Made by a program: the position numbers and the translations under genes. Below the pieces are notes generated by a model. That model saw only the letters and a program-made list of their open reading frames with translations. It did no database searches and had not been told where the DNA came from. Shown one piece after another: positions 35,740 through 43,704 of a stretch of DNA of 64,000 bases. This DNA is from Paenibacillus dendritiformis. Its GTDB lineage: Bacteria; Bacillota; Bacilli; Paenibacillales; Paenibacillaceae. Numbering within the stretch: position 1 is the first letter of the stretch; each line of letters opens with the position of its first letter. The stretch spans positions 124,001 through 188,000 of the forward strand of contig NZ_AP025344.1 in NCBI RefSeq assembly GCF_021654795.1, read 5' to 3'.

Positions 35740-36150
35740 AGGGGAAATGACCCTGAATGGTTGGGACACTAAGCATAAGGAGCTGCAACGGCGCCCTGAA
35801 CGGGTAGGATATTGGCCATAAGGAAGCTGCAACTGGATCCCTGACCGACTGGGATATTCGCTATAAGGAGCTGCAACTAGCCCCCTGACTGGCTGGGATA
35901 TTCACCGTAAGGAGTTGCAATGGCCCCTGAACGGGTGGGATATTCGCCATAAGGTCCGCAACGGCCCCCTGAGCGGCTGGGATATTCGCTATAAGGAGCT
36001 GCAACTAGCCCCCTGAGCGGCTGGGATATTCACCGTAAGGAGTTGCAATGGCCCCTGAGCGGCTGGGATATTGGCCATAAGGGTCCGCAACGGCCCCCTG
36101 ACCGACTGGGCGTGCGAGGGCAACCTGAGTGGTTGGGAGTTTCGAGAAAA
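35740..36150. repeat. Tandem repeat array, 43-base units in a 128-base higher-order repeat
   Basis: Units beginning TGGGATATT start at 35762, 35805, 35850, 35894, 35936, 35978, 36022, 36064, 36107 and 36134 (partial). They read roughly TGGGATATTCGC - ATAAGGAGCTGCAAC - CCCCCTGAGCGGC. Three sub-types recur in fixed order: 35850/35978, 35894/36022 and 35936/36064 are each exactly 128 bases apart. The array is non-coding; 43 and 128 are not multiples of three. The rest of 35631-36328 has no gene. Confidence 0.8.
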
Positions 36151-36328
36151 GTAATCCTGGCCGAGTCTGCATGAAAATGTCTCCCTTTTGAGGGCGCGGA
36201 GGGGAGGGCTTCATGTTTTCTTCATAGTTTCTTATGTTTTGTTCATTATTGCTTACAACTATGTTAAGCGGCGTTCTATAGAATGAGGATCATTCGAAGA
36301 ACGATAATGAGCGAAGGTGAGATAAATC

Positions 36329-37288
36329 ATGAAAGCAGTTGAGAAGAAGCGGTTGATGCTGTTGGGAGCGGTTATGGCTGTAGGGGTGTGGTTTTGGGCG
36401 CAGCCGGCGGCTTTGGGGGTGAAGCAATTTTTGAAAAGCGCTCTGGCTGAATTGCGTCCGGAAACGGAGTACCGGTTGTTCGCGAATTATGATTTGGGAG
36501 CTGAGGCGGCGATCGTGATTGATCAGGATACGGGGAAGGTGCTCTTTTTCAAAAATGATCAGGAACGGAAGGCGCCTGCCAGCACGACGAAAATGATGAC
36601 GGCGCTGCTTGGTTTGGAACGAAAGCAGGGCAATGAGACGGTGGAAGTGGGCAGGGAGGTCCTCCTGAAGGAGCCGGGGGAGAGCACGGCCGGATTGCAG
36701 CCCGGTCAGCAGATTACCTGGTATCAGTTGATTGAAGCGCTGATGCTTCCCTCCGGCAATGATGCGGCCCGAACAATCGCGGTTCAGATCGGACGCGAGG
36801 CAAGCGGCGATCCGGAGATGAGCGTCGATGAAGCGATGGAAGTGTTCGTCGGCTTGATGAATGAACGGGCCGGTGAACTGGGGCTGCGGAATACTCATTT
36901 CAGCAACCCGCACGGTCTGAACGATCCCGATCATTATAGCTCGGCGTATGATTTGGCGCTTATCGCCCAAGAGGCGATGAAGAACAAGCAGTTCGCCGCG
37001 ATTGTCCGCACGACGTATGCGGAGGTCACCCCTGCCTTGGCAGGAGCGCAGGGCGAAGTGTCGGGATTGGTCAACCGGAATCAATTGCTTCAAAAAGGAA
37101 GCGAGTATTATTATGAAGGAGCGACGGGGATAAAAACCGGCTTCACGGATGAGGCGGGGTACTGTCTCGTGTCGTCGGCGGTACGGGATGGCCGCCATCT
37201 GATCGCCGTCGTGCTCCATTCCACAACCGATAAGGTATGGAAGGATTCGCACAAGCTGCTGGATTTCGGATTCGGTCAACTGAATTGA
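36329..37288 (+). CDS. D-alanyl-D-alanine carboxypeptidase (S11, low-molecular-weight PBP)
   Basis: This 319-residue protein has an uncleaved-signal or signal-peptide helix at residues 9-30. The penicillin-binding motifs are SxxK in KAPASTTKMMTALL, SxN in LPSGNDAARTIA and KTG in GIKTGFTDEAGYCLV. It trims the terminal D-Ala of peptidoglycan stem peptides outside the membrane. The family's C-terminal PBP5-type beta domain and amphipathic anchor are missing, so this is the short DacF-like form ending right after the catalytic domain (DFGFGQLN). A terminator follows at 37298; it is transcribed alone. Confidence 0.92.
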   Translation: MKAVEKKRLMLLGAVMAVGVWFWAQPAALGVKQFLKSALAELRPETEYRLFANYDLGAEAAIVIDQDTGKVLFFKNDQERKAPASTTKMMTALLGLERKQGNETVEVGREVLLKEPGESTAGLQPGQQITWYQLIEALMLPSGNDAARTIAVQIGREASGDPEMSVDEAMEVFVGLMNERAGELGLRNTHFSNPHGLNDPDHYSSAYDLALIAQEAMKNKQFAAIVRTTYAEVTPALAGAQGEVSGLVNRNQLLQKGSEYYYEGATGIKTGFTDEAGYCLVSSAVRDGRHLIAVVLHSTTDKVWKDSHKLLDFGFGQLN

Positions 37289-37297
37289 GGAAATAAT

Positions 37298-37340
37298 AGA
37301 CGCCCCCTGCATGACGGTTACCGTCGCGCAGGGGGCGTCT
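37298..37340. terminator. Terminator between convergent genes
   Basis: AGACGCCCCCTGC pairs perfectly with GCAGGGGGCGTCT over 13 base pairs. A small internal hairpin sits in the loop. Confidence 0.75.
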
Positions 37341-37418
37341 TATAGGGGTTACAAAGAAAGCGGCAGAACCATAGGTTCAATTGCATCTTTGCGGTTGCAG
37401 TTGGTTATGGCTTCGTGA

Positions 37419-38408
37419 TTACTCCACGCGGGAGTTGTTTTTTACGAAGTCGATGATTTCGTCTACGTAGCCGAAGGCTATTGCTGTTACTGTATCGGCT
37501 GCGCCATAGTAAATCGCAATGCGGCCGGTAGCGGCATCCACGAGCGAAGCGCATGGGAATGCAACGTTCGGAACGTCGCCGACGCATTCGTACAGGGTGG
37601 ACGGCTGCAGCAGGTATGGCTCGCTGCGGTACAGGACTTTCCATGGTTGCTCCAAATCAAGCAGCGCGGCGCCAAATGCGTACACAAAGCCGTTGCATGA
37701 GTTGAGCACGCCGTGATAAATCATCAGCCAGCCTTCGCTTGTCTCGATTGGGATTGGGCCAGCGCCAATCTTCTTGCTCTGCCATCCGCCCATTGGCGCC
37801 ATGACATGGCGGTGATGTCCCCAATGCTCCATATCCGGGCTTTCGCTGTAGAAGATATCGCCGAATGGAGTATGGCCCGTATCGGATGGACGGCTCAGCA
37901 TGGCGTATTTGCCGTTAATTTTGCGCGGGAACATGACCCCGTTGCGGTTGTATGGCAAGAATGCATTTTCAAGCTGATGGAATGTCTTGAAATCATATGT
38001 GTAAGCGACTCCGATGGTCGGCCCGTGGTAAATGTTGCACCAGGTGACATAGAAGCGGTCTTCGATCCAGCACACGCGCGGATCGTAACCTTCGATGAAG
38101 TTGCCGATCTCCGGATCGTCACATTGGAACTTGATTGGTTCCGGGTTGATGTCCCAGTTCAGGCCGTCTTTGCTGAAGCCGGCATGAAGCCGCATGTAAC
38201 GGCATTTGTCATCGCAGCGGAAGACGCCTGCGAATCCGCCCTCGAAAGGAACGACGGCGCTGTTGAAAATACTGTTGGAATTAGGCAGCAAATCACGCGG
38301 GATGACCGGGTTGTTGCTGTAGCGCCACAACACCTCTTTATGGCCTGCTGGCCGCTCTTCCCACGGCATGTTCGGGATATCCGGACCGAGAATCTTCAAT
38401 TGGCTCAT
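37419..38408 (-). CDS. GH130-family glycoside phosphorylase/hydrolase
   Basis: This 329-residue protein has the five-bladed propeller pattern of GH130: [19 protein letters not shown], the general-acid Asp in [20 protein letters not shown], the phosphate-binding region around [19 protein letters not shown] and [22 protein letters not shown]. Members phosphorolyse or hydrolyse beta-mannosides such as mannosyl-glucose or mannooligosaccharides in the cytoplasm. The start is ATG 38408 after GAGGAGTCAC. The neighbouring LacI regulator and sugar ABC operon, with shared inverted repeats, point to uptake and breakdown of a mannoside. Exact specificity is not readable. Confidence 0.9.
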   Translation of the reverse strand: MSQLKILGPDIPNMPWEERPAGHKEVLWRYSNNPVIPRDLLPNSNSIFNSAVVPFEGGFAGVFRCDDKCRYMRLHAGFSKDGLNWDINPEPIKFQCDDPEIGNFIEGYDPRVCWIEDRFYVTWCNIYHGPTIGVAYTYDFKTFHQLENAFLPYNRNGVMFPRKINGKYAMLSRPSDTGHTPFGDIFYSESPDMEHWGHHRHVMAPMGGWQSKKIGAGPIPIETSEGWLMIYHGVLNSCNGFVYAFGAALLDLEQPWKVLYRSEPYLLQPSTLYECVGDVPNVAFPCASLVDAATGRIAIYYGAADTVTAIAFGYVDEIIDFVKNNSRVE

Positions 38409-38783
38409 GATGTGACTCCTCACTTTGCAAATAATGTCATGATGAAATATGGTACAGCGTGGATAGACATGCACCTTCAGGCCGGCGAAGCTCTCCAGCC
38501 CCTCCCTTACAGTCTGGGCAGGAAGGACCCATCATAGACCTGGGCGGTCACCACCTGCTGCCGGCGTATGCCGCCGCGCCGGAAAACGGCACAGGGCAAA
38601 CAACCTTTTCCTACATTCAGAGTAATCCAGACTTGGCATAATGTCAAGTTGATAATGTGCATTTTGTATCAAAAATCCTACAAAACCATCTGATTTAACT
38701 TACATTTTGAATTGAATGTAAGTTTACATTTCAAAGCATGCGGAGAGAGAGGAGGCCGGCACTGATATTCGGAGAGGGGGAGC
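38409..38783 (-). other. Upstream region of the GH130 gene
   Basis: This is 375 bases between lacI and the GH130 gene on the same strand. It contains the operator-like repeat at 38697-38724 and a candidate promoter (TTGACA at 38648-38643, 17 bases, TACTCT). Nothing else is seen. Confidence 0.5.
38697..38724. promoter_or_regulatory. Predicted LacI-family operator upstream of the GH130 gene
   Basis: AACTTACATT - 8 bases - AATGTAAGTT is a perfect inverted repeat. Its half-sites match those at the lacI/ABC divergent promoter (39888-39916) except for one base. A further AAGTTTACATT-like half-site overlaps its right arm. An alternative minus-strand promoter (TTACAT, 17 bases, TTAAAT) would overlap it. 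Confidence 0.6.
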
Positions 38784-39815
38784 CTACGACTCCCGCCATA
38801 TCAACTCGACGTCGAGCCGAATCATCTCGTGCGGCCGCTTCGGATGATCCATTCTCCATACGATCTGGTCGCCGGCCCGCATGCCCATTTCCTCCTTGGG
38901 GACATGCACGGTCGTCAGGGACGGCTGCACCAGGATCGATTCCGCGATATTGTCGAAGCCGGTCAACGCGATATCACCCGGGATGCTGAGCCCCGATTGG
39001 CGTATGACCGTCATTATCTCCAGCGCGATAGCGTCGTTCACGCAGACGAAGGCCGTCGGCTTCCGCTTCATGGCGCGGAAGGCTTCCCGCAGCTCCTCCT
39101 CGGTGTAATAATGGCGCTGCATGCGGTTGATGATGCAGCATTCCTCATCCGCTTCCATCCCGTGCTCTCGCAACGCGAGCTGGAAGCCTTCCCAGCGCTC
39201 GCGGTAGCTTAGGCACGAGCCGATATCTCCCACGAAGCCGATATTCCGGTGGCCCTTCTCGATAAGCTTGCTCGTCAGCTTATGCACGCTATGCTTATTG
39301 TCGGCCAGCAAAATATCGCATTTCAAGTCGCCGGGCTTATAGTCGGCATGGGTATCGATGAACAGGGATGCCGTTCCGGTAGATGCGATCATTTCGTAGT
39401 ATTCGGGAAGGAACGGCCCGATCGTGATGACTCCCGCCGGCTTCTGCTGGTGGAAGAGTCCCGGAAGGAGAAGCTGGCGTTCTTCCTCCATATCGACGAT
39501 GGTCATCGTCAACGTGCAGCCTGCTTCCTTCAGCGTCGCGTTCAGTCCCTTCAGGAAGGACATCCAGTAAGGATTGCCCATATAGTCCGAATGGGTCAGC
39601 AGCGCGACAAGCCGATTCTCCGCGGCGTAAGCCTCGGAGGAGGCCAACTCATGATGAATCTTCATATAACCGAGCTCGACCGCCTTTTGCAGGACGCGCC
39701 GCTTCGTGTCTTCGCGCAGACCGGGATCGTTGTTCAGCGCCTTGGATACGGTATTCCGGGACAGGCCCAGGGCGTCGGCGATATGCTGCTGAGTAACTTT
39801 CGTTTTATGTGACAT
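38784..39815 (-). CDS. LacI-family transcriptional regulator
   Basis: This 343-residue protein has an N-terminal helix-turn-helix VTQQHIADALGLSRNTVSKA with hinge helix, then a periplasmic-binding-protein-type effector domain (LVALLTHSDYMGNPYWMSFL; NIGFVGDIGSCLSYRERWEG; FVCVNDAIALEIM; DIALTGFDNIAES). It should bind a sugar and repress its neighbours. Inverted repeats at its own promoter and upstream of the GH130 gene are likely operators. The start is ATG 39815, though the SD is modest (GCGATGAACCC upstream). Confidence 0.92.
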   Translation of the reverse strand: MSHKTKVTQQHIADALGLSRNTVSKALNNDPGLREDTKRRVLQKAVELGYMKIHHELASSEAYAAENRLVALLTHSDYMGNPYWMSFLKGLNATLKEAGCTLTMTIVDMEEERQLLLPGLFHQQKPAGVITIGPFLPEYYEMIASTGTASLFIDTHADYKPGDLKCDILLADNKHSVHKLTSKLIEKGHRNIGFVGDIGSCLSYRERWEGFQLALREHGMEADEECCIINRMQRHYYTEEELREAFRAMKRKPTAFVCVNDAIALEIMTVIRQSGLSIPGDIALTGFDNIAESILVQPSLTTVHVPKEEMGMRAGDQIVWRMDHPKRPHEMIRLDVELIWRES

Positions 39816-39877
39816 GGGTTCATCGCTCCGCTTCGTGTTGGTTGCTCCTAGTTTCGTACTGTAAAGTGTATAGTATT

Positions 39878-39916
39878 AGTATAATTTAACTTTACATTCT
39901 TGACAAATGTAAAGTT
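39878..39916. promoter_or_regulatory. Divergent lacI/ABC promoters with overlapping operator
   Basis: The inverted repeat AACTTTACATT - 7 bases - AATGTAAAGTT occupies 39888-39916. On the minus strand TTGTCA (39906-39901), 17 bases and TATACT (39883-39878) form a good promoter for lacI. On the plus strand TATAAT at 39880-39885 is a strong -10, with a poor -35 near 39857, for the ABC operon. The two -10 elements overlap and the repeat covers the lacI promoter spacer and the plus-strand start site, so one repressor could close both. Confidence 0.6.
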
Positions 39917-40012
39917 GCAAATAGCGGGATCGCAGAGGATGTATCATTTCCACCAAGCAAGCCTGCTGCTTGAAACGGTTGGCGGAAGAAGAGTAGAATA
40001 AGCTTTGGACAA

Positions 40013-40049
40013 GGGTCTATCAGAAAATACATACTGATAGGCCCTTTTT
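40013..40049 (+). terminator. Leader terminator/attenuator before the sugar ABC operon
   Basis: GGGTCTATCAG pairs with CTGATAGGCCC (one G-U pair) around a 10-base loop and is followed by TTTTT. No gene lies upstream on this strand; the hairpin sits between the promoter near 39885 and the start codon at 40106. Transcripts must read through it to express the operon. Confidence 0.6.
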
Positions 40050-40105
40050 GTATATATTTCGGCATTGAGGCCGGGAATCTAAGCAATAAGAAAGGAGAGA
40101 GAGGA

Positions 40106-41758
40106 GTGCAAGAGTATAAGGGAACCACGATGGCAAAAGTGTTGAATGCGCTTACAATGGTGGTGGTGGTGCCGATGTGCGCGAGATGGAAGCTCATCTT
40201 GGCAGCCGGGATATGCTGTTCGGTGGCGCTGTCGCTCGCCGGCTGCCATCCTTCCCACGTGGAGTGGATGAAGCCCGGGCAGGATCGAACAGGGCCCTCG
40301 ATCACCATCGTGATGAACAGTCTCGGGATCAAGTTCCCCGAGCCGTGGACAGAGAATGATAACCCGTATTTGTCGTATATCGAGGACGAGACGGGGCTCC
40401 AGGTGGAGGTCGTTATCCCTCCGTGGCATCGCTACGAGGATCGGGTCGGCGCGATGATGATGTCGAGCCACACGCCCGATCTAATCAGCATTTCCGATCC
40501 GAATTGGGTCTCGCATTATGCGCGCAAGCAGATGCTGGCTCCGCTCGATCATTTGATTGAACGCTATGCTCCGCAGCTGAAAAAGCGAATTCCCGCCGAA
40601 GTGTGGGAGCAGGTATCCTTCAACGGGCAAGTGTATGCCATTCCGAGTCTGAATGAAGCGAAAGGATTGGAGATGATGTACATCCGCAAAGATTGGCTGG
40701 ACCGTCTTGGCCTCGCGCCGCCCAAGACGCTTGACGAGATAGTCGCCGTGATGCGGGCTTTTGCCGCATTCGATCCGGAGGGCAACGGGATTCGCAATAT
40801 ATACGGCACCAGCTTTATTGAGGATTTCGGGCGATCCTCCCCGTGGTTCGGCGCCTTCGGCGTGCAGCTGAATCAATGGGTAGAACGTGACGGCAAGCTG
40901 GTCTACTCCAATATTTTGCCGGAGATGAAAGACGCCCTTGCCTTTATGCGCGGACTGGTGGCGGAGGGGATCGTCGATCCGCTGTTCCCGATTCAGACGC
41001 AGCGCGGGCTGGAACGGCAGGTGGCAGACGGACGGATTGGGTTATTCACCGGGACATGGTATGACACTCGCGGCGTGCTGGAGAAAAGCGAGGCGCGCGA
41101 TCCGCGAGCGGAATGGATCGCGCTCCCGTATCCGCAGGGACCCGGCGGGGCCGGTACGTATGGGCTGCCGACGGTGCGTTCCTACCAAGTGATCCCGGCC
41201 GCGAGTCCGCACGCGGTGGAGGTGCTGCAGCTGTTGAATTTCATCGCCGGCGAGGGGAGGGACACGCTGAAGTTCGGCTTCGAAGGAGAAGTGTGGGCAT
41301 GGAAGAATGGCAGGCGGGTGACGGATATGGGCCTGCATAACCGGGATCAATACCGGGGGCTGTACGCCAATCTGGCCGATATTCCCGAGAGCGGATACAT
41401 CCGAAGCCGGCTGGATTCGCTGGGCATGCATTATCGCTTGTACGATAACCTTCGGCATATAGCCCCTCATGTGATGCCGAACGCGTTTCGGTCGCTTCCG
41501 ACTCCGGCGATGACTCGCTATGCCCCGCTTCTGGCGAAGAAGAATGATCGGCTGCTCGAGATTGTGCTTGGCGAGCGGCCGCTGGACGATTTCGATGCGT
41601 ATGCGGCCGAGTGGCTGGCCGAAGGCGGGGAAGAGATGACGCGCGAGGCGAATGCGTGGTACCAGTTCAGCCGGAATCAGGCGGCCCGCGAAGCGGTGGG
41701 CGATGTGCCCGGTCCTTTGCGGGAAGGGAGTGGCACTCATGCTCCGGGAGCTTTCTAG
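40106..41758 (+). CDS. Extracellular solute-binding lipoprotein (sugar ABC transporter)
   Basis: This 550-residue family-1 binding protein has a long basic N-terminus, a hydrophobic core and the lipobox SLAGC, followed by the mature binding fold (SITIVMNSLGIKFPEPW; ISDPNWVSHYARKQMLAPLD; VYAIPSLNEAKGLEMMYIRKDWLDRLGL). Start is GTG 40106 after AGGAGAGAGAGGA. It is the first gene of a six-gene operon and overlaps the following kinase gene by 20 bases. It resembles LplA/YtcQ-type proteins that deliver complex oligosaccharides to LplB/LplC-type permeases. A second binding protein ends the operon, so this one may work as a sensor partner of the kinase (speculative). Confidence 0.9.
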   Translation: MQEYKGTTMAKVLNALTMVVVVPMCARWKLILAAGICCSVALSLAGCHPSHVEWMKPGQDRTGPSITIVMNSLGIKFPEPWTENDNPYLSYIEDETGLQVEVVIPPWHRYEDRVGAMMMSSHTPDLISISDPNWVSHYARKQMLAPLDHLIERYAPQLKKRIPAEVWEQVSFNGQVYAIPSLNEAKGLEMMYIRKDWLDRLGLAPPKTLDEIVAVMRAFAAFDPEGNGIRNIYGTSFIEDFGRSSPWFGAFGVQLNQWVERDGKLVYSNILPEMKDALAFMRGLVAEGIVDPLFPIQTQRGLERQVADGRIGLFTGTWYDTRGVLEKSEARDPRAEWIALPYPQGPGGAGTYGLPTVRSYQVIPAASPHAVEVLQLLNFIAGEGRDTLKFGFEGEVWAWKNGRRVTDMGLHNRDQYRGLYANLADIPESGYIRSRLDSLGMHYRLYDNLRHIAPHVMPNAFRSLPTPAMTRYAPLLAKKNDRLLEIVLGERPLDDFDAYAAEWLAEGGEEMTREANAWYQFSRNQAAREAVGDVPGPLREGSGTHAPGAF

Positions 41759-43556
41759 TCGGTTCCGCCAACGCATTCAGTGGCGCTTGACCGTTTATTT
41801 TGTGCTCATTCTCGTTCCGCTCACGCTTACCGGGTGGTTCTCGAATGAACGCTCGCAGCAATTGCTGCTGTCCGAGACGACGGCGCGGACGGAGAGCGCC
41901 ATGCACGCGCTGATGGACAATATCGAGCTCGTGCTGCAAAACGTGGAGGAAGTGTCGGCCATGCTGTCGACCGATCCGGAGATCGTCGCGGCGCTGAATC
42001 ATGCCGATCGCGTGCTGGGACCGCGGGAGGTGATGGCCTTCGCCCGCATGAAGCGCCAGTTCTCCGATTTCCTGTCCATTCATCCGATGTTCTCCCAGAT
42101 TGCCGTCTACCATGACCATTCCAATGCCGTCATCTCTACGGCGCATGGCGTTCTCCCTGTCGATCGGGCGAATGAGCGCATCTGGCTGCGGCAGACGCTG
42201 AACGGAATGGGGACGGGCATTGTATTCATGCAGCCGGACGAACGCATCGGCGGAGGGAAGCCGTTCGGTCAAGTCTTCGGCGTCGACAGTCTGGCCGTGG
42301 TGCGATCGATGGATATTTATAATCCGGACCGGGAGCGGCATGCGCTCATTATTAGCCTGAATACGGCGCGCTTGCAGCAATATATCCGCTCTCTACTCCC
42401 CTCGCCCCGGTCCGAGCTGCATCTGTATACGGCCGATGGAAAATGGGTTGCGGGGACAAGCCGGCAGCCTGAATCGGTTGACAGCTACGCCACGCATGCC
42501 GAGGCGCGCGATCAAGTGCTGATCCGCGCGGTATCGCCCTATTACGGCTGGATTCTGACGCTGGCCCAGCCCAAAAGCGAAATCTTCGCGCAATCTTACC
42601 GGCTGGAGCATTATGCCGTGTTCATCATCGCGCTCAGCATCGTGCTTGCGGTTCTTATGGCTTTCAGCATTTATACCGGAATCGCCGCGCCGCTGCGGAA
42701 GCTTGCCCGCGGCATGCGGGCGATAACCGGCGGCAATCTGGACGTGCGGCTCGAATCGGATCGGCGGGACGAGTTCGGCGTTGTGACGGATCTGTTCAAT
42801 CAGATGGCCTCGAAGCAGCAGCATCTCATTCGGGACCATTATGAGCAGAGCCTGAGACTGGCCAATACCGAATTGAAGCTGCTCCAGTCGCAGATTCATC
42901 CCCATTTCCTGTACAACACATTGGATTCTATCTATTGGATGGCGCAGCAATCGGAGGCGGAGGATATCGCGGAGATGGTGCTGAATCTGTCCCGCTTTTT
43001 CCGGCTCAGTCTCAGTAAGGGCAAGGATGTGCTCACCGTCAAGGAGAGCCTGGAGCATCTGCATGTGTATATCCGCATTCAGCAGCTGCGGTTCATGGAT
43101 CAATTTCGGGTCGAGTACGACATCGATCCGCGGACGGAGGCGCTGCCCGTCGTCAAGCTGCTCGTGCAGCCAGTCGTCGAGAATGCGATTATTCACGGCG
43201 TGGAGAAATCGGGGCGGGAGGCGGTGCTGCGCATTGCGGCGCGGCTGGAGGATACCGGTTCGCGGCCGGCGCTGGTCATTGCGGTAACCGACTCGGGCGC
43301 GGGGATGACGGCCGCGGCGCGGGAACGGCTGCAGCGGGAGCTGTCGGAGGTGCTGCGGCAGCCCGATCGGCATCAGGCGCAGCCGGATGGGCACGCGGGC
43401 GCAGGGTATGGGCTAAGGAACGTCGCGGCGCGCATGCGCCTCAATTACGGCCCGCAAGCCGAGATTCGGATAGACAGCGCTCCTGGAGAGGGGACGGCAG
43501 TCACGCTCGTCCTGCCGCTGGGAGCGCCGGACGAGACGGAGCTGCGCACGGGATAA
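41739..43556 (+). CDS. YesM-type sensor histidine kinase
   Basis: In this 605-residue protein helices at about 16-36 and 300-325 flank an extracellular Cache-like sensor domain of about 260 residues. A HAMP domain (GMRAITGGNLDVRLESDRRD) and the His_kinase (LytS/YesM) core follow, with the phosphorylated His in QSQIHPHFLYNTLDSIYWM, VVENAIIHGVEKSG and AGYGLRNVAARMRLNYG. ATG 41739 lies within the upstream gene, preceded by GGGAAGGGAG. Such kinases respond to extracellular carbohydrate and act on the adjacent AraC-type regulator. Confidence 0.92.
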   Translation: MLRELSSRFRQRIQWRLTVYFVLILVPLTLTGWFSNERSQQLLLSETTARTESAMHALMDNIELVLQNVEEVSAMLSTDPEIVAALNHADRVLGPREVMAFARMKRQFSDFLSIHPMFSQIAVYHDHSNAVISTAHGVLPVDRANERIWLRQTLNGMGTGIVFMQPDERIGGGKPFGQVFGVDSLAVVRSMDIYNPDRERHALIISLNTARLQQYIRSLLPSPRSELHLYTADGKWVAGTSRQPESVDSYATHAEARDQVLIRAVSPYYGWILTLAQPKSEIFAQSYRLEHYAVFIIALSIVLAVLMAFSIYTGIAAPLRKLARGMRAITGGNLDVRLESDRRDEFGVVTDLFNQMASKQQHLIRDHYEQSLRLANTELKLLQSQIHPHFLYNTLDSIYWMAQQSEAEDIAEMVLNLSRFFRLSLSKGKDVLTVKESLEHLHVYIRIQQLRFMDQFRVEYDIDPRTEALPVVKLLVQPVVENAIIHGVEKSGREAVLRIAARLEDTGSRPALVIAVTDSGAGMTAAARERLQRELSEVLRQPDRHQAQPDGHAGAGYGLRNVAARMRLNYGPQAEIRIDSAPGEGTAVTLVLPLGAPDETELRTG

Positions 43557-43704
43557 GACTTGCTGCCTGGTTGTTGGACCCGGGGTTCTGGAAGATCCCG
43601 GCATCGCCGGCAAGGTGTTCTGAAGAATGCAATCGCATTTCACCTGAGCGGCGGGGATAAGCGTTCGCGATTTGGATTTTGAGGGAAAGACAGGAGGGAG
43701 CAGC

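Noticed and set aside
35740..36150. CRISPR array
   Set aside because: Repeats are contiguous and imperfect, with no unique spacers of constant length and no cas genes nearby.
36005..36214. Minus-strand frame with repeated PYGQYPSRSG peptide
   Set aside because: Translation of the 43-base tandem array; the 128-base period is not a multiple of three, so the peptide pattern is not maintained.
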